Of a stretch of DNA of 64,000 bases, positions 12,001 through 25,200 are shown one piece after another. The DNA is from Musa acuminata AAA Group (taxonomy: Eukaryota > Streptophyta > Magnoliopsida > Zingiberales > Musaceae). The stretch covers positions 27,671,501-27,735,500 of the forward strand of contig NC_088339.1 in assembly GCF_036884655.1 (NCBI RefSeq). The letters are read 5' to 3'. A program made the translations under genes and the position numbers. Position 1 is the first letter of the stretch. Each line of letters starts with the position of its first letter. The notes under the pieces are model-generated. The model did not search any database, had not been told where the DNA came from, and was given only the letters and a program-made list of their open reading frames with translations.

Positions 12001-15000
12001 AGCCTATAGAAATAACTGAAAACTGTGATTCTGTTGCTGAGCTCAGTTCGAATCATCAAATGTGGTTATATAAGTTTTAGAAAATACGATTACTATAGCC
12101 TTCTAGAAATCTTAATGTTTTGGCAAATCCTCCTTTCTCAAACTATAGTCCTATTTGATGCCAAATGTCAGGTTAGCTGATGAGATTTAGCTTGTAGAAT
12201 TTGTTTGTGGGTGGTCATGTCCCTTCATTAGCGAATTAATTTTTTAGTAACTATGTTCCATGTGACTCACTGACACCAAATCTCTCTAATCCTTGATTGA
12301 TAATCTCGTGTAGTGAAATCATTATAAAATGGAAATCTTTCTAATTATTTAATATCTCCTATACTTGTACAATTTGCCGTGAAATTTTCTCCATTTTAAG
12401 TCACTTTTTATTTCCTTACATATGATCATTTTGAAATATGAAACATTTTTTCTCTAAAGCTGATTATTACATATTTGGTTTAAGAGTGAATTCAAATAGA
12501 GCTATGTAACTTAAGTAGTGTTTTTATCCCAATATAAACCTTTTGTTCTGAAAATCATGGAAGAGTAATTTGATTGCATTGAAAGATAATGTGGATATTC
12601 ATGATTTTGCTATTCATAGCCTGAACTTCTTGCAGCATGACATTTTTCACTTTGATACTAGGAGTTGTATTCAAAATTTGATTACGCTTTACACGGATTG
12701 TCAATGGTGTAAAGAGTCATATGTCAATTACTTTACCTTTGTTGTGGTTACTTATTTGCTCTAGGTAATTCATGTGAATTGTAGAGCTGTGTCAACAAAT
12801 CCTGCTCGGTAATGTGATTTTAATTGCTTCTGTCTTCTAGACCTTTAGTTAACTGACAACAAAATGACCCTTATCTGTCTCAGGACTTCCATAACTTTTT
12901 TCACTAGACACCAATGAGTTTTATTTGTTCTTTTGTTTTCAGCTACATTTGCCTGAAGGAGGTCTTCATGCTGATATTAATGGGGACGGTGTCCTAGATC
13001 ATGTTCAGGTGCAAAATTATTTATTTGTTTTTATATTGACTTTTTCTTTTGTTATTTGTTGATTTTAATTTTTCATTTTGATTTGTGGTGTGGATAACCA
13101 GAAAGTATCATCTCTAGTTATCATTGAAATGATCTGTAGAAAGAGTTTTTTATAAGTGATAAAAAGAAGGCTAGAAACAAAATGTCAATTCCTTTCTGGT
13201 TTTTTTATCTTCTATTGTACTGCTACCAATTTCTTTTCTGTTCTCTGGCTGTTCAGTGATAACCCTACTCTTTATTGTTAAAAAGGTCCTTATTCAGGAC
13301 TCTCTGTTACTTACTGATAACTAAACTCAGATTCTATTTGAATCTTCCTTTGTATCTGTCCTTGAATCTAAATTATCTATTCACAATCTTCTTTTATGTC
13401 TACGTTATTGTTTGATGCTGCCGATCATTTGCACACTTGGTTGATTAAATCTAGAATAGGGTTGGATGCATGTTTAAATTTGACTTATTATTCTTGGGTA
13501 CTGATAAAAATGAATGGATAGTGCTGAAAACTGCTTTAATGGATACAAGTGCAACATTACATGGAAGCATAAATATCAGGTGCACATACCAATTATTTGA
13601 TTAAATTGCTTATAGGCAAACAAATTAAACTTTTTAAGAGAGTTATGGTAAAGCAAAACGAGATGAGCAACATCACTTGAGAAAAAAAATTCAGATCGAG
13701 GTCTTTTACATTTTATTTCAACTATAGGCCGTGGATTGTATGAGGCACTGTTCCTCCAGATTTTGTAGAAAACTGATTGCAGTCCATATCCAGAGGTTGA
13801 AATATATTATGTGATCAGAAATCAAGTGGACTCCGTGTAATTGTATCTTTGTTCTATTTTACTATTTGAATGTGTAATTCTATCTTGACATTCAGGTTTC
13901 AATGAGCTCAAACTCATCAGATAATAAATAACTCTTTGTCAAACATGATGCACTTATTAATGTCATCTTAAACAGAGCATATTTTTATAGGATAATTCAG
14001 GATACTGGTCTGATATTGACACCTAAACTCTTTTAGACTTTGGCATTGATTGGCCACTATGGTATTGTAGTAATGGTTACATCCAAATTAAAAAATAAAA
14101 ATATAGTGCAGGTGTTTGGTTACTGTACTACAGTATTGGTATATTGTTACTTGGGCCAGTACTTGCAGGCGAAATGGATGGTATACCATAACATATGTTC
14201 TATTCATTTTTTGGTTGATGTGTCTTTCTTCCATTAACTTAATCAGAAATCTTTTGCTGAATTTGGCATATGTATCTATTCATTTAAATTTAGAAACTTA
14301 TTATAATAATAATTGTGGATCCAAAGTCGGGTGATTTCTGTTTGTTTATAGGTTGTTGGGGCTAACGGTGCCGAACAAACTGTTGTTAGTGGTTCTATGG
14401 AGGTGTTAAAACCTTGTTGGGCTGTTGCTACCTCTGGGGTACCTGTACGAGAGCAGCTTTTCAACGTTTCTATCTGTCATCATTCTCCTTTCAATTTATT
14501 TCAACATGGAGACTTTGCAAGAAGTTTTGGAAGGAACTATGATGTAGGTAGTTTAGAGGTGGCAACTCCTATCCTGGTAAGCAGAGATGACGGCCATAAG
14601 CATCGGAAGGGAAGCCATGGGGATGTTGTATTTTTGACAAACCGCGGGGAGGTATGTCATAGTGTGTTTAAATTGCATTTTTTTAAAGGTTGAACTGAAA
14701 AGATATTTCGGGACATGGTCAGTATGCATGAGCTTAAATATATTTGGCACTTGCTTATTGCTAATTTGGTTGTTCATTTTTTTCTCCTTAGAGATTACAT
14801 ATATTAGACACCTTGCTTCGAAGTAATACTTCCATTTGATAAATTTTAGGTCACCTCATACTCCCCGGGATTGCATGGCCATGATGCTGTTTGGAGATGG
14901 CAAATCTCAACTGGTGCTACTTGGTCAAATGTCCCATCCCCGTTTCGCATGATGGAAGACGTCATTGTGCCCACACTGAAATCTTTCCCTTTGCATGCTC

Positions 15001-15326
15001 ACAGTAACAAGGAGGTGATAGTTGCAGCTGGTGAGCATGAGGCGGTGGTGATATCTCATGGAGGCAGCATGTTAGCATCCATCGAGCTACCTGGACTGCC
15101 GACACACGCCTTGGTGTTAGAAGACTTCTCCAATGACGGCCTCACTGACATTATTCTGGTAACTTCTGGTGGGGTTTATGGATATGTACAGACCAGGCAG
15201 CCTGGAGCGCTCTTTTTCAGCACCCTTGTAGGTTGCTTGATCGTTGTTATTGTAGTCATTTTCGTCTCCCAACACCTGAATTCCATAAGCAAGGGGAAAC
15301 CAAGAGCTTCAAGTGATCACAGGTGA
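3271..15326 (+). CDS. NERD1: FG-GAP-repeat single-pass membrane protein, NERD1-like (13 exons, 693 aa)
   Basis: Exons: 3271-3333, 3410-3568, 5519-5770, 5892-6011, 7553-7633, 8801-8893, 9262-9348, 9819-9872, 9952-10155, 10624-10749, 12943-13008, 14352-14651, 14850-15326. Every intron is GT-AG and every junction falls between codons, giving 693 aa, close to the recalled length of Arabidopsis At3g51050 (about 698 aa). The N-terminus (MRKRDLGILLLAAFAIFFSL) is a signal peptide/anchor. FG-GAP/calcium-type loops are visible as DLNGDGKSEI (about residues 55-64), DINGDGVLDHV (424-434) and a weaker DFSNDGLTDI (about 627). A hydrophobic segment at about 656-675 is the single C-terminal membrane helix, followed by a short basic tail. 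The bulk is therefore lumenal. From family knowledge, NERD1 is a Golgi-associated plant protein linked genetically to exocyst function and root growth. Orthology here is inferred from memory of sequence and length. Intron 4 carries a transposon, intron 2 a tandem duplication. Confidence 0.85.
4689..4938 (+). repeat. 125-bp tandem duplication in NERD1 intron 2
   Basis: Two adjacent copies, 4689-4813 and 4814-4938, both begin GGTGGTGTTTATACCCT and both end GAAGTTGGTAATT. They differ at only a handful of positions, so the duplication looks fairly recent. Confidence 0.85.
6394..6817. mobile_element. Non-autonomous hAT-type element (MITE), 424 bp, in NERD1 intron 4
   Basis: The insert is bounded on both sides by the identical 8-mer CTCTAAAC (6386-6393 and 6818-6825), the target-site duplication length characteristic of hAT transposons. 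It begins CAGGG and ends CCCTG, the usual hAT terminal bases. The inverted match beyond those bases is poor. The interior is much more GC-rich than the host intron, has no transposase frame, and contains an 11-bp-arm hairpin (AGAAGTGGGAA / TTCCCACTTCT, about 6713-6742). Open frames on the minus strand (about 100 codons) look like chance readings of this GC-rich DNA. Confidence 0.75.
8973..9012. repeat. AT microsatellite in NERD1 intron 6
   Basis: This is an uninterrupted (AT)n run of about 40 bp directly followed by ATGCAG. It is intronic simple sequence. Confidence 0.9.
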
Positions 15327-16357
15327 ACTCTAGTGGCTTCCGAGTGAAGGTTTCCCCTCTTCTCCTTAGTTGGGATCAAATAGGCTATATAGACATCGCA
15401 AATGAGTAACATAACAGCACGTCAGAGATATATATATTATCACCTTCAGTCGAAAATGTTGTTGTACTAACATTACCATGCACTCCTTATACAGCTAAGT
15501 TTTGCTTATTGCACCCTAATTGAACTGTTCCCATGAATTTGATCCATGCGTCACAAATGTTGTGAAGCTATGTGGACATGAATGTTTACTTATGTGGGTT
15601 TAGTAGTCATCGACTCGTTCAAATATCTTTTCTGGTATTTTATTATATGGTGATGCTTCAGTACCTATGCTTGCAGCCTAATCTTTCACTGGATGAAAAA
15701 TCTAAACTGCAGTAAGTTCATGTAAAGAAAATACACAATTTGTTATCTTCCTTCTTTGGTTGGAGAATCTATTGAGCTCATGCAATCATCTTCCATGAAG
15801 AGTTCCCTTTCTTTGACACAGCAATGCAGATGAAGCCATTTCTCTCCCAGCATCCTTGCAGAATAAGCCTATTCCCTCACGTGCTTTTTGGTTATCAATA
15901 TCAAGCAGAGAGCATGGTTTCTCAGATACTTAATCATTTTCTAATTTATCCACCGCCTGTTGGTGCTTTTTCGTTTGTCATGGTATCATCACATGAAAAT
16001 ATTGTCAGATCATCGACTCCTGTTATGAGAACAACACTATACACACACCGAGCATAGTATAAACCCTGCTCTTTACAACAGCTGTATGAACAAAGTATAT
16101 ATACCGTGAACATCTTGTCGGAATGCCATCAAACTTTGACAAATTTGGAGTAACACATTGTTTTTTTTTTTTTTTTATTTCTCAACTATCTTGCTTACAC
16201 ATTTGATGTTAAATTTTGGAAGAGATTGTGATAGGAGATGTGCTTGCTGAACAGCCGCGAAAGATCAGTGGTCTGCATGTACAAAGCTATTTCTCGGGCC
16301 TACGTCTGTTGCAGAAGAGGAAGAGGAGATTTCCATTTCCACATCAACCTTTTAGAG
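15327..16357. other. Convergent 3' intergenic region between NERD1-like and PAT14-like genes
   Basis: The interval holds the two 3' UTRs, NERD1 from the left and PAT14 from the right (transcribed leftwards). No coding exon is seen. A T-run of about 18 at 16161-16178 reads as an A-run on the PAT14 strand. Confidence 0.6.
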
Positions 16358-19300
16358 CTACTGTACATCCAGATTCGGCTTTGTGGGATACTTGAGTCCT
16401 TGCAGGGCTGGCATTCTTCTCAAATCTTCCTCGGAATATGCAGGGATGAACCAGTATTTCTTATCCGTTCCAAACACCTGTTCCACAAACAAATTAACCA
16501 TACTATTACATTTTTCACAACAAGTATACTGAACAAATAATATGATCAAGAGATGATGAACCCATGGATTTACAAACATGCCAAATTTACTCAACCATGG
16601 GTCTGACCAAATTTTTGTTTGGATCCAATTTTCCCTACCTATCAAGCAGTCGAGTTCACAAGCTGAGATAGATAGGTTTGAATGGATCATTCAGTATTTT
16701 AATTCAGGTTGATGGTTCTTGCTCTGGCATGAGTACAAACCTCACCTCGTAATCTTTTTCAAGTCAGTACTTGTTTGCCTATCAAGTCAGTACTTGTTTG
16801 CCTAAAGATTACTCCTGAGATATACACATGGTTGCAACTCTACTGGCAAGGCATCTTGTCTAGTGGTTGTACCATCATCTATGAAGCACGAACACATGCA
16901 TTTCGTGGGCGTACCCATGTCGGACACTAATATGTCACGGACACGTGTTAGACATGTGTCTACTCGTCTTTTTTATTTATTTTTTGTTTTCTTTTTTTGG
17001 ACATGGCACTGCTCCCGCATGCTCCCACAAGCTTCGTTGCATGGAGCTCACGTGGCCCTCACGTGAGGGCCATCTGCTTACTTAAGGCGTGAAATCTCAT
17101 AATTCTTAGAGGATTTCTTACTAGAATCGTTGCGAACATGAAAATCTTATATGAAATCTTGTGTGGCCCTAAGCTCGGAGCCCACAACCCATGCACCCTT
17201 GGTGACCTCACTAGAGAAGCCAACATCCCACCCCCAAACCTACATCACGGGAATTAATCTTGTCGCAATAATCCGATCGCCCTTGTTGAAGGGAAGGCCG
17301 AGCGGAGAGCGACACGTCGGCATTCGAAGGGCCCCCCCTCCCTTACGCTTACGACACTGATTAGTTGCGTCGACGACGTTGGCTATACATCTTCCCCGAG
17401 CCCACCTGCGTCCAAGACTTGTCATGCGCCCTTGGCGACCTCACTGACGAAGCCACCACCCTTGCTCGCTTTTGGCTTCTAACACTGATTAGCTGCACCA
17501 CCAACGTTGGGTGTACATTTGCCCCAAGCAGCCGAGCCAACCTTGACCCATCACGCGCCCTCAGTGACCTCACTGATGAAGCCACCGTCCCATCCTTAAA
17601 CCAACATTGTGGGAATCCTATCTCGTTGTGTCAAATCCAATCTCCTCATGGGAATCCAATCGCCCTCGTTGAAGGGGAGGTCAAGTGGAGGGTGACACGC
17701 CGAGGAGGGGAGGAGAAGCTTGAAGGGCCCCTACCACTTCAGTATCAATTCCGACACCGGTTAGCTTCTGCTTTCTATTACTTCATTTTGGAATTGATCA
17801 ATGGAACGAAGTCAGAAACCAACTTACTTCATTTCTGTATCTCGTTAGCTTCTGCCTTCTATTTCAGTGTTTCTTTTTAGATAAATCTCTTATTGCTTTT
17901 AAAGCAATGTATTTTTATGAATTTAATTATTTTACAAAGCTTCATAACACAAAAAGAGAATATCATATTAATTGTATTTATTTAGTTTATAAAATTTAAT
18001 TGACCATAAGACTAATGTTAATGGAATAATATATATGTATATATATGTTAAAAATACACATGTTCTCTTCGTGTCCATGTCTTAATTTTTTAAAAATGGC
18101 ATTTCGTCATGTCCCTGTCGTGTACGAGTCCCATGTCTTTGTCCGTGCTTCTTAGACCATCATCTTCCAATCTACTCTCCCTTAGTTCGACCATAGTCCT
18201 CGAATGGAAAACCCCTCTATACTCTAGGGGGAGCTTATAAACTACCAGTTGATTTCAATTAGGTAGGCATAAGACCAGAATCTACCAGCCAATCAACCGT
18301 CATCAATACTTCCATGCATAATTGCTAACAAAGGCCAAAGACTCAACGATTCTAATTTCAAAACCCCTCTGATCTATCTGAACTTAGTCAACAAAGTCGA
18401 CCAATAATGGAATGACACAAAGAATAGATTGCTCAAGCATTATAGTAGACCTGGTGAGGCATTGAAAAGATGAACTAACCTGTTCAAAGTTCTTCTTTCG
18501 ACCGAGATCGTACTTCCATTTTGGAGTTGTTTTCTTCTCATATGCCTAATTATTGGAAATGTTTGCCTTCATATTTATTCATATCAGGTGAGACAATATT
18601 ATAGCAAAACAAAAGAAAACTAACCTCAATGGTTGTAGTATTCTTCATCACTAAAGATATGTGCATGACAAGAAACCCAAGAACACTTAATGCAAAAGCC
18701 AGATTCAACACTAGAAAATAAGAATAACTGTCAAATACCCAAAAGTAGAGAAAACAAAGTTGTCTGAAAACATAAGCTACTGTTTAAGTAAAAAGGAAAG
18801 AATACATACCAAATGTAATAAACGTAGCTGCAAGTGTTCCTGGTGTTCCAGGGATCTCCACATCTTTAAAGAAAGCAATAAAATGGGGAAATAGTGAAAC
18901 AGTAACAAGAGTCGTCTCAAGAAATGTGTAAAACTGCACCCATAAGAAAGAAAAGATCGGTATCAAGGATCAATGGCTAAAATGCAACAAAACAGACAAA
19001 ACAACGGTACAGCTGAAAATTTAAATTAAAACTTTTAATAAATTACTTGCATTTGTACAATATAATCAAAATGAAGATAGTTAAATTTGACAAATATCAT
19101 CGAATAGTTAATTAAAATGTCACAAGTATTCAATGATAGAACCAATAATGCCAAGTATCAAGGTATATGACATCAGGTTCTGCCTGAACAGTTAAATACA
19201 GTTTTATGATTCACAATATACTAAACTGAGACATCTTGAGAACCTGCTTCACAAAGGTGAAGCCCCAGCCACAATTCTAACCTATTCCTGTTACCACTTT

Positions 19301-21631
19301 CTATGGGGAAAGGCCCAAACACTCAAAAGGGAACCCTAAATAAGTCTATGCTTATTGGGGTAGGCTGCATAACTCGGAAAAAGAAAATGAGAGAAACTGC
19401 ACATATGTTTCCACCCTTGAGATTGGGATCTTTTAAGATTTTAGCATCCTACAAACAAGGATTCTACAAATACTGTCTTGATTGGTTTCTCCATTTGGAA
19501 TCAATCTAAATAGTCATCTAGCACCTTGAATTATAAAATTAAGGAAAGAAAGGAAATGGATTTCTCCTTTTTTACTTACTTTGGCATGACGAAAAGGAAA
19601 CTTTATTTACCTTCATGAACCAACCATTTCAACCCAAATGAATACTAATTATTTATACTGCATAAAAGTTTTCCCCTTATTTCTATTAAGACCACCTGAA
19701 TTGGACATTGCTTTTTTAAATAGCCTATATGAAGAATTGGTCATGGTTTGCAAGTTGAGGTCAGAGCAATTAATCATGTTCTATGTAAATTAGTTTTGGT
19801 CAAGAAAAAAAAATCAATCATTTTATGGATCGATTATATTTAACCAGACTGCATTATGTTAGATCCCAACCATCATAGTTCACAGGATCAACCAATGATA
19901 ACTGAATCGGAATAGCACATGGTTGATCTTGCTGCAACTAATTTCTCTTTATTGCTTGTAATCTGCTGTTGTAATTCTGGATCAAACAAGAAGCTGTTGT
20001 GATTCCTCTTTGCTACTCAAATGGAAAAAAGTAACAAAGAACTAAAAGCAAGTTAACAAATTGATCAAGGTCATCAAGATAACTATTTTTTGTATGCTCA
20101 AAATAAACTCAAAAATCAAATTCAAAGAAATATAATAATATCCTATTGCAATGACAGGCAATTCTGAAAAACCAGTTATGGAGCAAATATATGCAGGTTA
20201 GCTTCTTCCATAAATATATAGGCAGTAACTGAACTATTTAATTTGCATGTGGACATTGCAACTTGATAGAATAGAATAAAAAAATAATAATCCAAGAGCA
20301 TCAGAAGAGGCAGCCTTTCGGAAAATTGCCAGTCTACCAGCAGTAATGACAGAAGCATATCACCATAATGCTGTAGGAAATTGGAACTAAGCTACTTACC
20401 AGAAAAAGAAGAAAGAACTTATAATTTAAAGCTCCCACGCAATTTACAACCCACACACAGTGGTGATCCATCTTTAGTACACATCTCCCACCTAAATAAG
20501 GATTACAGATCAAACAAAAGAGGCCAATAGAAGAGAGTGTATCATGGACAAATTTTAACATAATCTTTCAACTATATATAATTTAAGATGCATGGACTTA
20601 CAAACAGAACAATGATGGCAACGAGGTGGCTTCAACTGGTTGCACTTCCTGCAGTATCTTATCCTTGGGCTACCTGTGTCCGCAACGGGTCCTGGTTGTT
20701 GCAAATTCAGAATATGACTAGTGAACTCCGAGTTGGCTAGTGGAGCAGTTTCTCCTTCCTCCTCATCAATGACAGGCTTCCAATGTGGTGGAACACTGCC
20801 AGGGTCCGTGATGACAACAGAGAAATAGGCCCATAGAAGCAATCCTAGCTGGGTAACCAAATACATTAATTAGGTAGATATAATACAATATAAGCATACA
20901 AACTCATTTTGTTTCCCCTTCAACCTCCATTCTGCATCAGTAACTTTTTTTTCTCATAATTAGGAAGAAAATCCAGTACAATGATTTGAAGGCCTAAGTT
21001 TGCAATAATTGGATTTAAAATCTAATGTACCATCTATAAAATCAGCTCACTTTCTTGAATTGGAGTACAATAATTTGAAGGCCTAAGTTTAAAATCTGTA
21101 ACAAACACTTTATTTTCTTATCATGGATGGTTGATTGACTTTCCCGGAAGACTAACAAATCTTTTCTTGATCGCCAAATCGGAAGTTGAAGTATCAAATG
21201 ATGTCAAACACAATCTTGCTTAACATAAAAGGACGACTGCATAGATAACGCTGGAACATCAAGATCAACAAAATTTAAGAGCAGGAGCAACTGAAAAATC
21301 TAAATTTTCAAACATCGGAGAGAACCAGGCACAGATAAGGAGGGATTAGCGACGATTTACACAGCTGAAGACCGCAAATCGAAGCGGGAAAGGCGGATCG
21401 GGGAGGTGAATCGAGTACCAGGAGATGGAAGGGGACCAAGACACCGACGGCCAGGAGCGAATCGAGCCAGCCGGCGGTGAGAAGGGCGGGGCCGTAAATG
21501 GCGACGACGACGGCGTAGTAGCTGACACCAACGATGCCGAGGACGATGAGGATCATAAGGGAGCCGAGGCCCCGCAGCGCGGTGCAGAACCTGAACACGT
21601 TCCACGCCATGACCACCGCCCCCGATCTCAT
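16358..21631 (-). CDS. PAT14: DHHC-type protein S-acyltransferase, PAT14-like (7 exons, 315 aa)
   Basis: Exons in transcription order: 21419-21631, 20602-20848, 20400-20491, 18810-18933, 18625-18710, 18480-18545, 16358-16477. All are GT-AG and phases join cleanly to 315 aa, near the recalled size of Arabidopsis PAT14/PAT13. The protein transfers palmitate to cysteines of target proteins at endomembranes. The cysteine-rich domain runs from YCRKC (about 136) through CHHC and [11 protein letters not shown], with the catalytic DHHC at 162-165. The DPG motif is at 86-88 and TTxE (TTIE) at 251-254. Hydrophobic segments at about 17-40, 52-80, 178-205 and 222-248 give the usual four membrane passes with the DHHC loop cytosolic. 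The start at 21631 matches the family's Mx[18 protein letters not shown] beginning. A second ATG seven codons in (MAWNVF) could also be used. Intron 6 is long because of a Mutator-like insertion. Which paralogue (13 or 14) is uncertain. Confidence 0.9.
16881..18155. mobile_element. Non-autonomous Mutator-like element (MULE), 1275 bp, in PAT14 intron 6
   Basis: The identical 10-mer ACCATCATCT lies immediately outside both ends (16871-16880 and 18156-18165), a target-site duplication in the 9-11 bp range typical of Mutator-like elements. The left end begins ATGAAGCACGAACA. The reverse complement of the right end begins CTAAGAAGCACGGACA, sharing GAAGCACGRACA. Subterminal GGACACG/CATGTC words recur at both ends. 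There is no transposase domain in the frames present, so it is non-autonomous. The interior holds tandem repeats (separate entry) and a 171-codon + strand frame (17365-17880) that does not resemble a known protein. Confidence 0.75.
17160..17700 (+). repeat. Internal tandem repeats of the MULE
   Basis: The motif GACCTCACT(A/G)(R)(N)GAAGCCA occurs at 17204, 17437 and 17566, with flanking CGAGCC..GCGCCCT similarity. The spacing is 233 and then 129 bp. A second unit (GGGAAT...CAATCCGATCGCCCT.GTTGAAGG) is present at about 17250 and about 17610. The repeats encode two copies of an ALxDLTDEAT-like peptide in the 171-codon frame. Confidence 0.6.
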
Positions 21632-22202
21632 CGCCCCCCGTCCGCCCCTCTAAAAAAAGGGAACGGGTCAAAAAGATCCCTTTCTCTCCTCTTTTTCCTT
21701 CCACTTCTCGGGTTTTACCGCGACCATCAACCATGATATCCATTTCGTACGCTTGCCTCGGTCAAATCTTATAATTCACAGGAAAACGAGAAGAGGGATC
21801 GCTTCATCCCCAACTGATCTCGACCCAAACCGGACCTGATTGGATCGGGTTCGACCAATTTGATCCAAAAGTCAAATAGTTTAATCATTTTGATTAAATA
21901 GCTAAACAATCAATTTTTATGTTCATTTCATTAATCATTAATTAATATAAATTTACAATGAATTTAGTAATTGGGCGAGCAACGTGGCGGATCCAAGCAA
22001 AGGGTGAACCCGGTTCGCGTTTCTGGATCCGCATCCGAATGGGGCGATCTAGGGGTAACCCTCGAGCCTTCGTCCGCTCTTTCGATCGCAAGCCCTTCCC
22101 TTCGTCTTCATCCCTATCGTCTCTCTCTCCCTCTTCGTCCTTCGAACCCTAGCCACTACGCTCCGCCTCTGCCCCTCACGATCGCAGTAAAGCGTGGGGA
22201 AG
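21632..22202. promoter_or_regulatory. Shared head-to-head promoter interval of PAT14-like and RRM-protein genes
   Basis: The ATG of the minus-strand acyltransferase (21631) and the ATG of the plus-strand RNA-binding protein (22203) are 571 bp apart. Both flanks are GC-rich, and an AT-rich core (about 21860-21960) lies between them. No clear TATA box precedes either gene at the usual distance. TATA-less divergent promoters of broadly expressed genes often look like this. Confidence 0.6.
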
Positions 22203-25200
22203 ATGCCTCCGCGGTCGGCGAGGAAAAGCGCCGCTAGGAAGATGCCGTCGAGGGCGAAGAAACCCTCGCCGCAGTCGGCGACAACCCTTCCCCCTGCCGT
22301 CGAAGAGTCGCCCTCCGAGGTGGCCGCTGTGAAGGAGGAGCCGGCGGAAGAGGAGGTTCTCGCCGCCCCGCATGCGGTGGAGGCGCCGGAGGAGGGGAAT
22401 ACTCTAGCATTGGAGAGCAGGGGAGAAGTGCTCGTAGAGGTTAAGACTGAGGAAGCAGAGGTTGAGGCTATGGCAATGCGGGAAACGGAATCTGAGGAGA
22501 AGGTTGAAGGAGCTGTGATCGTCGAGAAGATTGGAGAGGCTATTACGACTCAGGAAGTGTCTATTGGAGATGCTATCGCGATGCGGGAAGTTGAGGATGA
22601 GGCTATGGCGATGCAGGAAATGAAATCTGAGGAGAAGGCTGAGGGAGCAGCGATCGTCGAGAAGATTGGAGAAGAATTTGCCGCTGAAGTTAATGGTGGC
22701 GGTGAGACAGCTTCGGAGAAAGGTGGTGATTCAACTGTTCTTCCTTCAGAAAGCGTGGAAGCTCCAAAGGATGCAGATGATTCTGCGAATGAGACTGATG
22801 TTGATGAAGGTATGTATTATGCAGCTTCGTTCTGACTGAACCATTGGCATCTGACTCTTCATAGTATGAAAATGTGTACGTAATTTTCGATCATAAATTT
22901 GAATGAACTAGGCAAATATGTTTCAGCATCGATTTGCTTCTCACACAGAAAGGGGAAATATGTTATCTTGCATTTTGGTGGCATGTAGAAGAACTCAATA
23001 TTGCTTAGGAATTATCTTGTCTCTCTTGTAAAATTCTATAATTTCTCAGTGTGCTGGCCTGTAGCTTTGAGAGAAAATAAAATCACATAATTGGAAGGAT
23101 TATCAGATCCCACTTTCCTAATTGATGAGAAAATATCCACTGACACTGAATACTGCTGTGCTTCACATACCTACTAGTTATTCTGTCTTGCTTCCATTAA
23201 AGGCATTTTTTTTATTTCATCTCTAAAATCACCCACCACTTTTTCACCCTTATGATCAACCATTTTTGCCGCATCCACAGTTTCAACACAAACTGTATCC
23301 ATTTGCCCAGTCTACCATTGCAGCATGAACTGTTTCTGACCATTAGGTTGCTCTTTTGTTCTACGAACCTTTAGCTTGGGCCTCGGTTCAATAGTTTTCG
23401 TAAAAGGTTAGTCCCAACACTGATGGGAGGATGATGACGAATCCTGACTTTTACCAGTTAGGCCTGGTTATGCTTAATTAGTAAGTTAAAGTATCATTGA
23501 GAGGATCATAACCATGAAAAGTAATAGACAAATTCTTAGGGATATAGAAAAACCTAAAAAAGCAGTGACAGAACCCATTAATCTTATGTGAATCAATGAT
23601 ATCAGCCTTCTAATTGTTTGGATTATTTAAAAACTCAAAAGTTAACATCAAAGATGTCTCCAGAGAAGCACAAACAAAATACCAGTCATGAGATGGATAT
23701 GGTTGGACATTCGAAATGAGGTGTGTCATTGGTTGGTGGTGTTTTGCATTTGAAGTAATAGATTTAGCTTGATGATGGCTTCCTTCTAACCAGACTCTTG
23801 GCCTAGTTGATGGAGAGAACCAATGGACTTTTTTTTTTCACAGAATCTGTCTAGGTCATTATTGTCGGACATTGGTAGAGTTGTAAAGTTAGGCACTTTT
23901 GATGGTTAATTTAGTTGGAATGAGGAAGTGGAAGTGGATATGCTCCATATCTCTGGGTCTTCATTCTTTGGTTTTAGTAAAGGATAGTGGAAAAGGAATC
24001 ACTGAGTACAGAATGTGCAGAATGATGCCTATTGGGAGTGATCAATTTGATTGGACAGAATGTGCTTCCACTTTAATTATAAATTATCAATGGGAATGGA
24101 TTTTGCGGTCTGATTCATTGTGGAGTCACTAAGAGGAATGTGCAGCTATCATTTGACATTTTCAACATTACATTTCTATAGCTGTTTTGGATGAATTCTT
24201 CTCTTTCTCTTGTATGCAAATAATTTAACAGAAATATGTAGTGTAAGAGAGATTAAGTAACGTCAGTGTTGTGTGTCATACAGTCATGGAAGTGACAAAC
24301 TTTGTAGAATAAATTTACTATTTGAATTATCCTGTGATCTCTTGATTTGTATTAATAAATAGATATTTAAGAGAAATATTATGAGGTTTTATGTGAACAT
24401 TTTCTTGAAAAAATATTGTTTACGTGGACCGATGTTGGATTAGCATGTTCTTCCCTTATACAGATTTGTGTTCCTCTTCAAAACTGATCCAGCTAAAAAA
24501 TGTACAAAAAAAATCTTGTCTGTTTTCTGATGCTGTAGGTCTAGATGTTACTTAAAATACAATTAAATTCATTTTATCAGGTACAGAACAAGAAGTCAAG
24601 AATGAAGCTGAAGTCAGCGATGGAAATGATGATGAAGGTGTAGAGGAATCAAATGATGGTGATGGAAATAGAACTGATGATAATGCAGATAATGAAGAGA
24701 ATGATGAAGATGCTGCTGCTCTGTATATGCAAGCCCAAATGGAAGTGAGAAAAAAGCACAAGAAATTTGGAGTATTCGTTGGAGGGTTGGATAAAAGTGC
24801 TGTTGAGAAAGATCTAATTGAAGTCTTTGGTGTGTTTGGGGAGATTAAATCTGTAAGGATAGTTAGAAATCCAGTAACACAGAAGAGTAAGGGATATGCT
24901 TTCATTCATTATGCTAATATCGATCATGCAAAGAAGGCTCTTACTGAGCTAAAGGATGGGACAGAGGTTTTGCTTTAGACCTTTAATGCCTCCTTAGTTT
25001 TATTCTTTTTTTAAAGAAGTCAAACAAATTGTGTAACTTTGTTTTATATTTTACTTTGTCCAGGTGAGAGGCAAACAAGTAGGAATATCTGCTAGTCAGG
25101 ATAATGACACCCTTTACCTTGGAAATATATGCAAGACTTGGACAAAAGAACAAGTATGCGATTACTCATTCTAATGTTTACCTCATCGCCATTTTTTCTG

